NCBI RefSeq assembly: GCF_024029775.1
Contig: NZ_CP097122.1
Span: forward strand, 1,241,001-1,305,000
Source: Fructobacillus americanaquae
GTDB lineage: Bacteria; Bacillota; Bacilli; Lactobacillales; Lactobacillaceae
Reading direction: 5' to 3'
DNA: 64,000 bases
The translations under genes were made by a program, and so were the position numbers. This document shows, piece by piece, positions 7,917-17,299 of the stretch (within the stretch, counting starts at the first letter, position 1; every line of letters begins with the position of its first letter). The notes beneath the pieces were generated by a model, which ran no database searches, had not been told where the DNA came from, and worked only from the letters and a program-made list of their open reading frames with translations.

Positions 7917-10900
7917 ATGGCGGTTACGATTCTATTGACACCGGGTGAGGTAGACAGCCGGCAACAACTGGTTGAACAAATTCACAACCAGCTGGTCCAC
8001 CAGGACCGGCGTGATATTTATTACGTGGTGCCTAATCATGTGAAGTTTGATGCGGAAGTTGACGTCTTAAAACGGTTGGCTCGGGCTCAGGGCTATTCGG
8101 CAGACCAAGTTTTTGCACAATCTCAGGTTCAGGTTTACTCGTTAACCCGGTTAGCTTGGCGTTTTTTACAGGCTGAAGGGAAGGTCCAGCCACCAGTACT
8201 GGGAGAGGCGGGTCTTTTTGTGCTGGTTTCTCAAATTTTAAAAGAGAATGCCAGCCTCTTGCCAACCTTTGCCCGAATGCAAGCCAAGAAAGGTTTTGTG
8301 CAAAATTTGGTTAGTCAGTTAGCTGAATTACGTGGCGCAGAAATCAGTCCTCAGGATTTGCTGGCTATCTTGGACCAGGTCCAGAAAAGTGGGCAAACGA
8401 ATCCCTTGCAGACAAAAAACTTGAACCAGAAGCTCCGCGATTTGGCAATTGTAGCAGATGCCTTCAACGAGGCCTTGGCGGAGCGCTATTTGTTGGCCCA
8501 AGAAGCCCTACCTTATTTTGTTGAGCAAAGCGAGAACTTGGACTTAAGTAATACTGTCATCTATCTTGAAGGGTTTACCGGTTTTACGGCTGGTGAATGG
8601 TCCGTGATTCATTTTTTGATTGAAAAAACTGATTTGACCTTGGCTATCTTGGGTGACAAAGACCAGTTGACCACGTTTGAGTCTGGGGATGTTTATGCCA
8701 AACCACTGACAACAGCTTTGACCATTATTAAACGCGCCAAGCACAAGGAAATTGATATCACGGTTTTGGATGGCCGGCAAAGGCAGTCTTTTGACTTGGT
8801 GGCCGATCACCCTGTCGAGCCTGCTGAAAAGCAGGCTGCAACTCAGTCGGTATCAGAAAACAAAACAAGAAAAACTACGAAGGAAATCCTATTACCGGTT
8901 TGGGCTAAGTTAGGCTCCTATCAAGAGCCTGAAGAAAAACAGGTTGAACCTGATTTACAAGCCTTTGTGGCGGATAATACTGTGACGGAATTAGAAGAGG
9001 TGGCTCGGCGGATTCGTCAAGATTTACAGGAACAGCCCGACCTTCGTTTACGGGATATTTTGGTTTTAGCCCGCGACTTGGGCCCTTATAGCAAGCATTT
9101 ACCGGCAGTGATGAACCAATTTGACCTGGCGTATTTCTTAGATAATGACATTAAGATGGGAAACCATCCCTTGGTTGAATTGGTGACGAAGTTGCTTGGT
9201 CCTGCCAATCAGGCCTTTTATCCGGAAAATATTCTCACAATTTTGAAAACTGGTTTCTTGCGTCCCAGTCAAGACGGCCAGTTGATTAGTGATGACATTT
9301 ATTTTGAAACCGTGGCCTACCTTGATAATTATTTGGCTGGCCATCGTCCCTCTGCACGAAAATGGCATGACCGACAGGCACAGTTTATTTTATTTGAGGA
9401 TAACGGTGAGCCCGATCGCCCTGGCTTTGACCAAGATCAACGGGTTAACCACCGCCTGAACTTGTTGAAGGGTTTCGTGGTGGAAGCTCTCGATGCCATG
9501 CACCAAGGATTAAAGCGAGCGAAAACGTTAAGCGCTGGGGCCCGTTTTTTGATGACTTACCTTGATCAATTTCAGGTTAAAAAGGCGATTATTAACCATC
9601 GGGATGCTTTGGTGGCAGCTGGTGACTTGGTTAAGGCACAACAGGTCATGGAAGTTTGGCAGCTCTTTATCAATATTTTGGACCAAGTGCTCCAGGTCTC
9701 CGGTGAGCAAGTCTTTGACCGCCAGGTCTTTTTGGCATCACTACAATCAGGATTTTCCGGAGGGAAGTTTACCGGGATTCCTAACCAGTTAGACCAGTTA
9801 ACCATTTCAGAGGCTGGAATCGTGCAGAGTCAAAAGTACCGAATTTTGTACTTTATTGGAGGGACCCGGTCGGCTTTGCCGGCACAGGTTAAGAATAAGA
9901 CCGTTTTGACGGATCAAGACCGTCTGCTCGTCCAGCCGGCATTGGCCGAACAAGAAACACCACGTTATTTGCGACAAACCGCTGCAGCCCAGATGGCCGA
10001 AGAAAACTTGGTTTTCTATGGAGCGCTGCAGACCGCTTCGTCAAAGGTCGTTTTGTCCTACCCACTGTTAAATCAGGAAGGTCAGAAAAATGAGATGTCG
10101 CCTTACTATAGTCGCCTGCTAAATTTCTTTTTGGTACCAGTGCAGCCTGTAGCAGGGCAGGCCAAGAATTTGGCTGATTTAACGGCGCATTACTTGGGTA
10201 CACCAGCAGCGACGCTTTCGCAATTGGCTAAGATGACTGATATTGTCGGCCAGGAAACTGATTTTCAAATTGTCCGAGATACTTTGGCAGATGCTGGCTT
10301 AGGCGGCCAGGTTGACAAGGTTTTGTCGAGTCGCCACTACCAAAATCAGGCCCGGATTTTGACCCCTGCTTTGGCCAAGGAGTTATTTCAGCGGCCGCTG
10401 CGGGTTTCAATTTCACAAATTGAAGCCTTTTATCAAAATCCCTATGAATACTTTTTGAAATATGGGTTGCACTTGCAGGAACGGCCAAGTGCCGAGCTAG
10501 ATGCTGCTTCGACGGGGATTATTTATCATGACCTCTTTGAAAAGGCAATTTTCAACCTGATTGAAAAGAAGGAAAGTCTCCGCGACCTGACACCAGCAGA
10601 TATTAAGGCAGTTGTTCAAGGTGAATTAGAGCGGCTAGTCCAGGAACCGCCATTTGCTGAGTTAAATGAGGATGGGCAAGGTAAGACAGTGGCCAAGTAT
10701 TTGGACCAGGTTGCCCAGGAATTGCTCAAGCAGTTAACGCAGGCAGCTCAAACCAACCAGTCTGTCCCAGACAGGGTTGAAACGCTCTTCGGCTTTCCTC
10801 AGGGTGATTTGATGGCCTTGAGTTTAGGTGAGGGGGACCGGGAGGTCATCGTCCGTGGTAAGATTGATCGATTAGACCGACAAGATCCAGATGGGAACTT

Positions 10901-11522
10901 TGCCACTTTGGTTGATTACAAGACATCCAAAAAAACTTTTAGTTATCGTGACGCAGCCAATGGCCTGCAGCTACAATTGCTGACTTACTGGCAGGCTGTT
11001 CAGGAAAACGCCAAGCAGTTGGGCATTCAAAACGTTGGCGGGGCTTTCTTTGCCCCAATCCAGCAAGAGGTGATTCCACTGGCTAAATTCCGCGGTGATG
11101 TGGATGAATTGTTGGCTGGTAAAGCCACTAGTCAAAGCTTTCAGTACCGGGGCTTGGCCTTGGATAATCCTGATTACCTAGACGAATTGGAACGACTGGC
11201 GCCAAAGGAAAAGGCGCGCTACTATCAGTTAACGATGTCAAAGGATGGCCAGCCAACGGCCACATCGGAAACGATTGCCGCTGCTGATTTCGCCCTATTA
11301 GCTAAGAAAAACCGAGAACTTTTGCAAGAAGCGGCCGCAAAGATTCAGGCCGGGCAATTTCCAATTCGACCGGTTGAAAGCGCCCTACAATATTCCGCCT
11401 ATCAGGACATCATGCGCTTTGATAAGGTCTTGGGGGACCATTACCAGGTGCCAAAGTATACCGGTCGGAAGCAAGCAGTTATCAAACAGTTACAAACAGA
11501 AGAGGATGGTGAAAATGGCTAG
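7917..11522 (+). CDS. rexB: ATP-dependent helicase/nuclease subunit RexB (AddB)
   Basis: RexB with RexA forms the AddAB-type complex that resects double-strand breaks for RecA. The 1201-residue protein has an inactive helicase-like N-terminal two-thirds (starts TILLTPGEVDSRQQL; no Walker A GKT) and a C-terminal RecB-type nuclease: GKIDRLD, LVDYKTSKK at about 998-1006, and GLQLQLLTYW, giving the metal-binding Asp/Lys and Gln residues. In Bacillus AddB the nuclease is bracketed by four cysteines that hold a 4Fe-4S cluster. Here the equivalent C-terminal segment reads ALQYSAYQDIMRFD, with no Cys, and I see no Cys anywhere in the protein. It therefore belongs to the cluster-free RexB type. ATG 7917 has a GGGGAT site and its stop overlaps rexA by 8 nt, so the two are translationally coupled. 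Confidence 0.93.
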   Translation: MAVTILLTPGEVDSRQQLVEQIHNQLVHQDRRDIYYVVPNHVKFDAEVDVLKRLARAQGYSADQVFAQSQVQVYSLTRLAWRFLQAEGKVQPPVLGEAGLFVLVSQILKENASLLPTFARMQAKKGFVQNLVSQLAELRGAEISPQDLLAILDQVQKSGQTNPLQTKNLNQKLRDLAIVADAFNEALAERYLLAQEALPYFVEQSENLDLSNTVIYLEGFTGFTAGEWSVIHFLIEKTDLTLAILGDKDQLTTFESGDVYAKPLTTALTIIKRAKHKEIDITVLDGRQRQSFDLVADHPVEPAEKQAATQSVSENKTRKTTKEILLPVWAKLGSYQEPEEKQVEPDLQAFVADNTVTELEEVARRIRQDLQEQPDLRLRDILVLARDLGPYSKHLPAVMNQFDLAYFLDNDIKMGNHPLVELVTKLLGPANQAFYPENILTILKTGFLRPSQDGQLISDDIYFETVAYLDNYLAGHRPSARKWHDRQAQFILFEDNGEPDRPGFDQDQRVNHRLNLLKGFVVEALDAMHQGLKRAKTLSAGARFLMTYLDQFQVKKAIINHRDALVAAGDLVKAQQVMEVWQLFINILDQVLQVSGEQVFDRQVFLASLQSGFSGGKFTGIPNQLDQLTISEAGIVQSQKYRILYFIGGTRSALPAQVKNKTVLTDQDRLLVQPALAEQETPRYLRQTAAAQMAEENLVFYGALQTASSKVVLSYPLLNQEGQKNEMSPYYSRLLNFFLVPVQPVAGQAKNLADLTAHYLGTPAATLSQLAKMTDIVGQETDFQIVRDTLADAGLGGQVDKVLSSRHYQNQARILTPALAKELFQRPLRVSISQIEAFYQNPYEYFLKYGLHLQERPSAELDAASTGIIYHDLFEKAIFNLIEKKESLRDLTPADIKAVVQGELERLVQEPPFAELNEDGQGKTVAKYLDQVAQELLKQLTQAAQTNQSVPDRVETLFGFPQGDLMALSLGEGDREVIVRGKIDRLDRQDPDGNFATLVDYKTSKKTFSYRDAANGLQLQLLTYWQAVQENAKQLGIQNVGGAFFAPIQQEVIPLAKFRGDVDELLAGKATSQSFQYRGLALDNPDYLDELERLAPKEKARYYQLTMSKDGQPTATSETIAAADFALLAKKNRELLQEAAAKIQAGQFPIRPVESALQYSAYQDIMRFDKVLGDHYQVPKYTGRKQAVIKQLQTEEDGENG

Positions 11523-14500
11523 ACGATACACCGAAAATCAGGCCAAGGCAATTAGCCATAGCGGCCACAATATCCTAGTGGCGGCCTCGGCTGGTTCTGG
11601 TAAGACAACGGTCCTGATTGAACGCTTAGTTCAAAAAATTTTAGCCGGTGCCAGTGTTGATGAATTTTTAATCGTGACCTTTACCAACGCGGCTGCTGCG
11701 GAAATGAAGGAACGGTTAGAAGTAGCGCTTACGCAACAAATTGGCCAGGTGACAGATGACCAGCAAAAACGTTTTTTGCTGGATCAGTTGGCACTTTTAC
11801 CCGTTGCGAATGTCTCGACTATCGACTCCTTTGCGCTGAAACTCATCGATACGTACTACTATAAAATTGGTCTCGATCCTAGTTACCGGCTCTTAGCCGA
11901 TCAGGCGGAGCTGAACCTGCTAAAGGACCGGGTGATTGGGACGGTCTTTGCTGATTTTTATGACCAAGGCCATCCTGACCATGAAGCTTTTTTGGCCTTA
12001 GTCAATAATTTTGCTAATCCAAATCAGGATCAGAACCTCAAAGAAAAAGTCTTAAAACTGGCTGATTTTGCCTTAGCCCGGCCGGACGGTTCAAAGTGGC
12101 TGGCCTCTTTGGCGGGTGACCCTGACAACGGTGAGTTGCAGAGTCAGCCGGCCTCGATGAAAGCCACTAACAGCGGTAGTTTACAGACGAAGTTAGCCTT
12201 GGAGACTGAGACAGATTCAGAATCAGTGGCTGCTTCAAGGCCAGCGCTAGTTGACCAGAACAACTTTCAAAAGTTGTTAGCACCAAAAATTTTGGCAACT
12301 TTTAACCAGGCGGACCAGGTTTTTACTGGAATCTTGCAAGACATCGAGGGTATTAGCGAGTTAGACAAGACAGCCAATTTTGTCCAGAATACCTTGGATA
12401 GGGTCCATCAAATTCAACAGGCGTTAACCGAACACCAATCCTTTGATACTCTACGGGGGTTGATTGCAGCCGAATGGGGCAAAATTCCACAAGCGAAGAC
12501 GGCCAAGGTCTTTAAGGAGGATCCTGACTTAGCAGCACTGTTGGATGAAGCTAGAGCTGGCTTTAGCACCTTTTTTGCTAAATCTGGTCGTGTTGGCGCA
12601 GTTATTAACCTGAACCAAACTATTTTTGCTTTGACAGAAAATCAGTGGCAACAGGTCAATGTGGCCGGTGACCGGTTAGTGAGAACGCTGGTGACGGTGA
12701 CGCAGACGTTTTTGACTGCTTTTGCTGCTAAGAAGCGGGAGGAAAACTTGCTGGACTTTTCAGATGCCGAACAGTTGTCCTTGCTGATTTTACAGCAAGA
12801 AGATGTGTTGAACTTGGTGCAAAGCCAATTTCAAGAAATCCTGGTTGATGAATACCAGGATATTAACCGACTCCAGGAAAGCTTCTTGAAAAGCTTGTCA
12901 AACGGTGAAAATATGTACATGGTCGGGGATGTCAAGCAGAGCATTTACGGTTTCCGTCAGGCAGATCCGTCGCTCTTTACCGGTAAATACTTTGACTTTG
13001 CCAGGAAGGACAGCCCAGATGAACGAATTGAATTGGCTGAAAACTTTCGATCAGAAAATAACGTGACGACGGTGATTAACCAGATTTTCACCCAATTGAT
13101 GGATGAAGAGCTGGGTGATATTCCATACCAGGATTCTGCTAAATTGATTGCCGCAGCCTCCTATCCGGAAATGGTGCCAGCGATCTTTCAGTTGGATATC
13201 ATCGAACAGGCAAAGCTGGAGGGAAATGCCTTTGCGACTGATGATCGTGGTGAAAATCAGACGGGGGTAGCAGCCGATAATAGCGAAAAAAGGGCCAGTC
13301 AGTACCGCTACTTAGCACAAAAGATCCAGGGATTGATTCAAACCGGGGAAGTCTATGATCAAACGGCCGGTTTGATGCGTCCAGTCAAGTTTTCCGACAT
13401 CGCGATCTTAACGCGGTCAAAGACTGGTTATGTTGAATTATTGCGCACGTTAAATCAGGCTGGTATCCCAGTTCAGTCGGATGGGGTTGGAAACTACTAC
13501 CAGGTCATGGAGGTATACTTAGTCCTTGATCTCTTGCGAATTGTTGATAATCCTCATCAGGATATCGCCCTTGCGGCCGTTTTGCGATCACCAATTTTTG
13601 CCTTTGATGAAAATGATTTGGCGGAAGTTCGCTTGGCTGATCGCCAGCACGATTTCTATACCGCCGTGGTAGCGGATGCCCAGAATCATGACCGCAGCCA
13701 AACTTTCTTGACAATGCTTGGTTCCTGGCAATCTTTGGCTCGGCAAAATGATTTGGTTGGCTTGGTTTTGGCGATATACCAGGATACCGGTTGGCTGGAT
13801 TATGTTGGTGGCCTGCCCGGCGGGAACCAGCGGCAAGCTAATTTGCACGCCCTGTATGAAAAGGCCGGTGCCTTTCAAGAGAACGGTCAATCAGGGCTGT
13901 ACGCCTTTATCCAATACATTGAAGAAATTCAAAAGAACGGCCAGGAAGTGGGCGAAGTCGCCCAGGAAGCAGCCGAGGAAAGTGTGGCCTTGATGACCAT
14001 CCATGCTTCTAAGGGGCTGGAATTTCCAATCGTAATTTTGCCAGAGCTTGAAAAGGAGTTGAATGCCCGCGATATGCAAGGGGACTTCTTAGTGCAAAAA
14101 GATGCCGGTGTTGGTATTGATTACTTGGAACCAAATGCCAAGGTTAAGGTAGCGACAATGGCAAAGTATGCCGTCAAGGAAGCTTTGCAACGACAGGCTT
14201 GGTCAGAGGAGATGCGCCTTTATTACGTGGCCTTAACTCGGGCCAAACAGCAGCTCTATCTGGTTGGTACTGTTGCTAAGCAAGAAGATGAAAGTGCCCG
14301 GCCACGGGCGCTTTATCTTGAGGCGCGGTCAACAACTGGGCAGTTCTTAGGTCGCGACTTACGTCTTCGGTCCAAGTCTTACTTGGATTGGACGTTGATC
14401 ACTTTGGCTCGGTTGCAGGTGCCAGCGCTGACTGAGTGGCTGGGCGAGGTCCAAACGCCACGGTTGCCATCAACTCAAACGCCACAAACTGGCATAATTC

Positions 14501-15639
14501 AAGTCGCCATTATTCCAGAAGAAGAAGTTGGCCCCTTGAAGGTGGAATCAGCTGGCTCGTCAGCCATATCACCGGCTGCTGGACCAGCAAATGCTGGCAC
14601 ATCGAAGCAGCCAATTGACAGCGACCTTCTGCGTGACCGTTTGAATTACCAATATCCTAACTGGCCAGCGACCCAAACAGCCGCCTATCAATCAGTCTCT
14701 GAAATTAAGAGTCTCTTTGAGGATCCGGACCAAAGTCAATTGGCAAAGTTAACCTTGGATCAGGCCGGTCACCAAATGCTATGGCCGTCTCATTCTGCTG
14801 AGACTGAAAATAGCGCAGCGTCTCAGCAGCCGGTGGCGGAAAAGTGGCAGCGATTTGAAGAAAGGACCACGAACAAGCAGCAACCATCCCGAGGCAATGC
14901 TGTCAAGGATAATAGTAGGCAAAACGAGCCCAACTTGTTTGCTCAGTCGGCAAGCGAAGAAAGTGCCAGCCACCGTCCTGACCAGCGTGTCTTGGATCCG
15001 ACGGCTCATGTACTCACGACCGATACCTTACCGGTACCAGCCTTTGAAGAGGACGGTCAAGTTAAGCCAGCGCCAACTGCGGTGGGGACGGCGACCCATC
15101 TGATTTTACAGTTGATTGACTTTAACCAACCCTACACGTTGGCCGACCTTGAAGAACTGTTGGCTAGTTTGGTGACGGCTGGCAAGGTTTTGGACCAGGT
15201 GGCTACTCTGGTTGATTTGGACCAGATTCTGGACTTCTTACAGACAGACATGGCACAAACAATTGCTCGTCATTCAAAGACACTGCACCGGGAAAATCCA
15301 TTTTCAATGTTGGTGCCTGCTAACCAGGTCTATCCTGATTTAACTGAAACGGAACCAATTTTAATTCATGGAATCATTGATGGTTACTTTATTGATGACC
15401 AGCAAAAAACGATTACGCTCTTTGATTACAAGACAGACTATGTGGCGAAAACGCCAGGGCCAAAGCAAAACGAGGGCTTGACCAAGATTCGCCACCAATA
15501 TACTGGCCAAATTCGTCTCTATCAGTCGGCTTTGCAGCAGGAATATCCTGGCTACCAGGTCCAAAATGGACTTTTAATTCTTTTGGCTGGTCATAAAACG
15601 CTTGAAATTTCTGCTAGGCGGCCGGTGGGGCTTTCGTAA
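11515..15639 (+). CDS. rexA: ATP-dependent helicase/nuclease subunit RexA (AddA)
   Basis: RexA is the UvrD-type motor and second nuclease of the RexAB break-processing complex. Visible motifs include Walker A (AASAGSGKT, residues 23-31), FTNAAAAEMKERL, Walker B (LVDEYQDIN near 443), GDVKQSIYGFRQADP, TIHASKGLEFP near 830 and YVALTRAKQQLYL. The C-terminal nuclease has FDYKTDYV near 1303. At 1374 residues it is longer than the usual 1200-1250. The extra length is mostly a Gln/Ser/Ala/Pro-rich, weakly conserved linker at about 980-1180, between helicase and nuclease. I chose ATG 11515 because AGAGGATGG lies at the right distance and the longer frame has no ribosome site. It overlaps the end of rexB. 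Intact, with all catalytic motifs present. Confidence 0.94.
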   Translation: MARRYTENQAKAISHSGHNILVAASAGSGKTTVLIERLVQKILAGASVDEFLIVTFTNAAAAEMKERLEVALTQQIGQVTDDQQKRFLLDQLALLPVANVSTIDSFALKLIDTYYYKIGLDPSYRLLADQAELNLLKDRVIGTVFADFYDQGHPDHEAFLALVNNFANPNQDQNLKEKVLKLADFALARPDGSKWLASLAGDPDNGELQSQPASMKATNSGSLQTKLALETETDSESVAASRPALVDQNNFQKLLAPKILATFNQADQVFTGILQDIEGISELDKTANFVQNTLDRVHQIQQALTEHQSFDTLRGLIAAEWGKIPQAKTAKVFKEDPDLAALLDEARAGFSTFFAKSGRVGAVINLNQTIFALTENQWQQVNVAGDRLVRTLVTVTQTFLTAFAAKKREENLLDFSDAEQLSLLILQQEDVLNLVQSQFQEILVDEYQDINRLQESFLKSLSNGENMYMVGDVKQSIYGFRQADPSLFTGKYFDFARKDSPDERIELAENFRSENNVTTVINQIFTQLMDEELGDIPYQDSAKLIAAASYPEMVPAIFQLDIIEQAKLEGNAFATDDRGENQTGVAADNSEKRASQYRYLAQKIQGLIQTGEVYDQTAGLMRPVKFSDIAILTRSKTGYVELLRTLNQAGIPVQSDGVGNYYQVMEVYLVLDLLRIVDNPHQDIALAAVLRSPIFAFDENDLAEVRLADRQHDFYTAVVADAQNHDRSQTFLTMLGSWQSLARQNDLVGLVLAIYQDTGWLDYVGGLPGGNQRQANLHALYEKAGAFQENGQSGLYAFIQYIEEIQKNGQEVGEVAQEAAEESVALMTIHASKGLEFPIVILPELEKELNARDMQGDFLVQKDAGVGIDYLEPNAKVKVATMAKYAVKEALQRQAWSEEMRLYYVALTRAKQQLYLVGTVAKQEDESARPRALYLEARSTTGQFLGRDLRLRSKSYLDWTLITLARLQVPALTEWLGEVQTPRLPSTQTPQTGIIQVAIIPEEEVGPLKVESAGSSAISPAAGPANAGTSKQPIDSDLLRDRLNYQYPNWPATQTAAYQSVSEIKSLFEDPDQSQLAKLTLDQAGHQMLWPSHSAETENSAASQQPVAEKWQRFEERTTNKQQPSRGNAVKDNSRQNEPNLFAQSASEESASHRPDQRVLDPTAHVLTTDTLPVPAFEEDGQVKPAPTAVGTATHLILQLIDFNQPYTLADLEELLASLVTAGKVLDQVATLVDLDQILDFLQTDMAQTIARHSKTLHRENPFSMLVPANQVYPDLTETEPILIHGIIDGYFIDDQQKTITLFDYKTDYVAKTPGPKQNEGLTKIRHQYTGQIRLYQSALQQEYPGYQVQNGLLILLAGHKTLEISARRPVGLS

Positions 15640-15654
15640 TCGGCTTTGTCAGCG

Positions 15655-15660
15655 TATAAT
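15655..15660 (+). promoter_or_regulatory. Possible -10 upstream of yqgQ
   Basis: TATAAT lies about 80 nt before yqgQ. The -35 region is poor (TTTCGT at 15632), so strength is uncertain. Confidence 0.35.
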
Positions 15661-15742
15661 GGCAGGCAAGTGCAAGTCAGGTGGGTTTCGCCGACTGTTT
15701 GTTAAGGCCAAAAATTAGGTCTGCATGAAACGGGGAATTTTG

Positions 15743-15988
15743 ATGAAAAATTTTTACGATATTTTACAGTACTTAAAAACTTATGACGTTTTTATTCACT
15801 TAGGCAAGCGTCTCTGGGATATTGAAATGGCCGCTTTGGAAGTTGATAACCTTTACAAAGCCGATGTGCTTTCAAAAGAAGATTATCAAAAAATGAAAGT
15901 TATCTTGGCCAAGGAGCATGACCAGGAGGCAAAGCTGACTGGGGATTATTCTGGTCCGGAATTTTTAGCCGCAAGTAGTGTACAATAA
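15743..15988 (+). CDS. yqgQ: YqgQ-family small protein (DUF910)
   Basis: The product is a small cytoplasmic protein of about 81 residues. The order FYDILQYLKTYDVFIHLGKRLWDIE matches the start of the Bacillus YqgQ/DUF910 family, a three-helix protein of unknown function with a proposed nucleic-acid-binding fold. In Bacillus yqgQ lies immediately before the glucokinase gene, exactly as here, which strengthens the call. I prefer ATG 15743 because the GGGG stretch at 15732 is well spaced and the family begins at this point. ATG 15725 is an in-frame alternative adding six residues. The C-terminal tail (SGPEFLAASSVQ) is slightly longer than in Bacillus. Its function is not known; conserved linkage to glcK hints at carbohydrate metabolism. 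Confidence 0.82.
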   Translation: MKNFYDILQYLKTYDVFIHLGKRLWDIEMAALEVDNLYKADVLSKEDYQKMKVILAKEHDQEAKLTGDYSGPEFLAASSVQ

Positions 15989-16073
15989 ATTCTATGGTCG
16001 GCTGATTTTTCTTTAGTTGGATTGATTGGACAATCAGAATAATATTGTTTGGAAAATAACTTATGTTGTTTTT

Positions 16074-16087
16074 TGTAAACGCTTGCA
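16074..16087 (+). promoter_or_regulatory. cre site (CcpA operator) upstream of glcK
   Basis: TGTAAACGCTTGCA fits the cre consensus TGWAARCGYTWNCW at every position. It overlaps a possible -35 (TTGCAT 16083-16088) that is 18 nt from TAAAAT (16107-16112). CcpA binding there would repress. Site match is direct; the regulatory effect is inferred. Confidence 0.75.
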
Positions 16088-16139
16088 TAAGGTGGACAAC
16101 CTTTGTTAAAATAACTGAGTAATCTAAGATACAGGAGGA

Positions 16140-16175
16140 ATGTTCTGTCAGGCCACTGCGGCAGAGCTACAGTAA
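16140..16175 (+). other. Short leader ORF before glcK
   Basis: AGGAGG (16133-16138) lies 40 nt upstream of the glcK ATG, too far to serve it directly. ATG 16140 opens 11 codons ending at TAA 16173-16175, 3 nt before ATG 16179. The spacing to its own SD is only 1 nt, so translation of this frame is uncertain. Alternatively the intervening CTGT...ACAG hairpin (16145-16172) may bring the SD near the true start. Confidence 0.35.
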
Positions 16176-16178
16176 ATT

Positions 16179-17159
16179 ATGGCAAAAGATAAATTAATCG
16201 GGGTTGACCTCGGGGGAACTACCATTAAGTTTGCGATTTTGACTGACGAGGGTGAAGTCCAACAAAAGTGGTCAATTCAAACCAACATTTTGGAAGACGG
16301 TAAGCATATCGTCCCTGACATTATTGAATCAATTAATCATCATTTGGACTTGTACCAATTGGACAAGAGCCGCGTGATTGGCATTGGTATGGGAACTCCT
16401 GGAACAGTTAACCGTGAAGAGGGAACTGTTCAGGGTGCCTACAACTTGAACTGGGCACAAGAACAAGCAGTTAAGGAGCCAATCCAAGCTGGAACTGGTT
16501 TTGACTTAACCATCGATAACGATGCCAACGTTGCTGCCTTAGGTGAAGCCTGGAAGGGTGCTGGTAACAACGATGCCGATGTTTCCTTCATTACTTTGGG
16601 AACTGGTGTTGGTGGTGGCTTGGTTGCCAACCATGAATTGATTCATGGGGTTGCTGGTGCTGGTGGTGAAGTTGGCCACATCATCGTTGAGCCAAATGGT
16701 TACTTGTGTACTTGCGGTAACTATGGCTGCTTGGAGCAATACGCTTCTGCAACCGGTGTTGTTCACTTGGCACAGGACTTTGCTGAACAGTATGCTGGTG
16801 AATCAAAGTTAAACCGGATGATTGATAATGGTGAAGAAGTAACTTCAAAGATTATCTTTGATTTGGCCAAAGAAGGTGACTATTTGGCTAACGAAACGGT
16901 TGATAAGTTGGCTTACTACTTGGGTTATGCAGCTGCCTCCATTTCAAACATCTTGAACCCATCAGCCATCGTGATCGGTGGTGGTGTTGCTGCTGCAGGT
17001 GAATTCTTGCGCGAACGTGTTGAAAAGAACTGGACAAAGTTTGCCTTCCCAACTGTTCGGACTTCAACTGTTGTTAAGTTGGCTGAATTGGGAAATGATG
17101 CTGGTGTTATTGGCGCTGCTTCATTGGCTAACAAGAACAAAAAAGAAATTTTGCTCTAA
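16179..17159 (+). CDS. glcK: Glucokinase, ROK family
   Basis: It phosphorylates glucose to glucose-6-phosphate using ATP, feeding the pentose-phosphate/phosphoketolase route in heterofermentative species. The 326-residue protein has the ATP site GVDLGGTTIKFAIL (8-21), the sugar-binding stretch DNDANVAALGEAWKG, LGTGVGGGLV, and the ROK zinc motif LCTCGNYGCLEQ near 176-187 with its preceding His (GEVGHIIVE). The second phosphate loop is VIGGGVAAAGE. Codon use is strongly biased (TTG, GTT, GGT), as in highly expressed genes here. It follows yqgQ and a cre site. The ATG has no ribosome site of its own; AGGAGG is 40 nt upstream, behind a short frame. Ends at a strong terminator. Confidence 0.95.
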   Translation: MAKDKLIGVDLGGTTIKFAILTDEGEVQQKWSIQTNILEDGKHIVPDIIESINHHLDLYQLDKSRVIGIGMGTPGTVNREEGTVQGAYNLNWAQEQAVKEPIQAGTGFDLTIDNDANVAALGEAWKGAGNNDADVSFITLGTGVGGGLVANHELIHGVAGAGGEVGHIIVEPNGYLCTCGNYGCLEQYASATGVVHLAQDFAEQYAGESKLNRMIDNGEEVTSKIIFDLAKEGDYLANETVDKLAYYLGYAAASISNILNPSAIVIGGGVAAAGEFLRERVEKNWTKFAFPTVRTSTVVKLAELGNDAGVIGAASLANKNKKEILL

Positions 17160-17181
17160 TTAACGTTTAAATAATCAACAG

Positions 17182-17213
17182 AAAACAAACAACTGACCGG
17201 TTGTTTGTTTTTT
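17182..17213 (+). terminator. Terminator after glcK
   Basis: A 12-bp stem (AAAACAAACAAC, 17182-17193, with 17200-17211) and TGACCG loop, followed by T-run. Confidence 0.85.
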
Positions 17214-17239
17214 ATTATCTCAAGGGGCCAGCAAACTTA

Positions 17240-17248
17240 TGGTAAAAT
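17240..17248 (+). promoter_or_regulatory. Extended -10 promoter for relQ operon
   Basis: TGGTAAAAT lies about 50 nt before relQ and closely resembles the elements before gatC, murB and the DUF402 gene. A clear -35 is lacking. Confidence 0.5.
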
Positions 17249-17299
17249 AGGAAGTGATCTTGGCAAGCAAATTGCCAACGTTTCAAGGAGGACCGAGTA

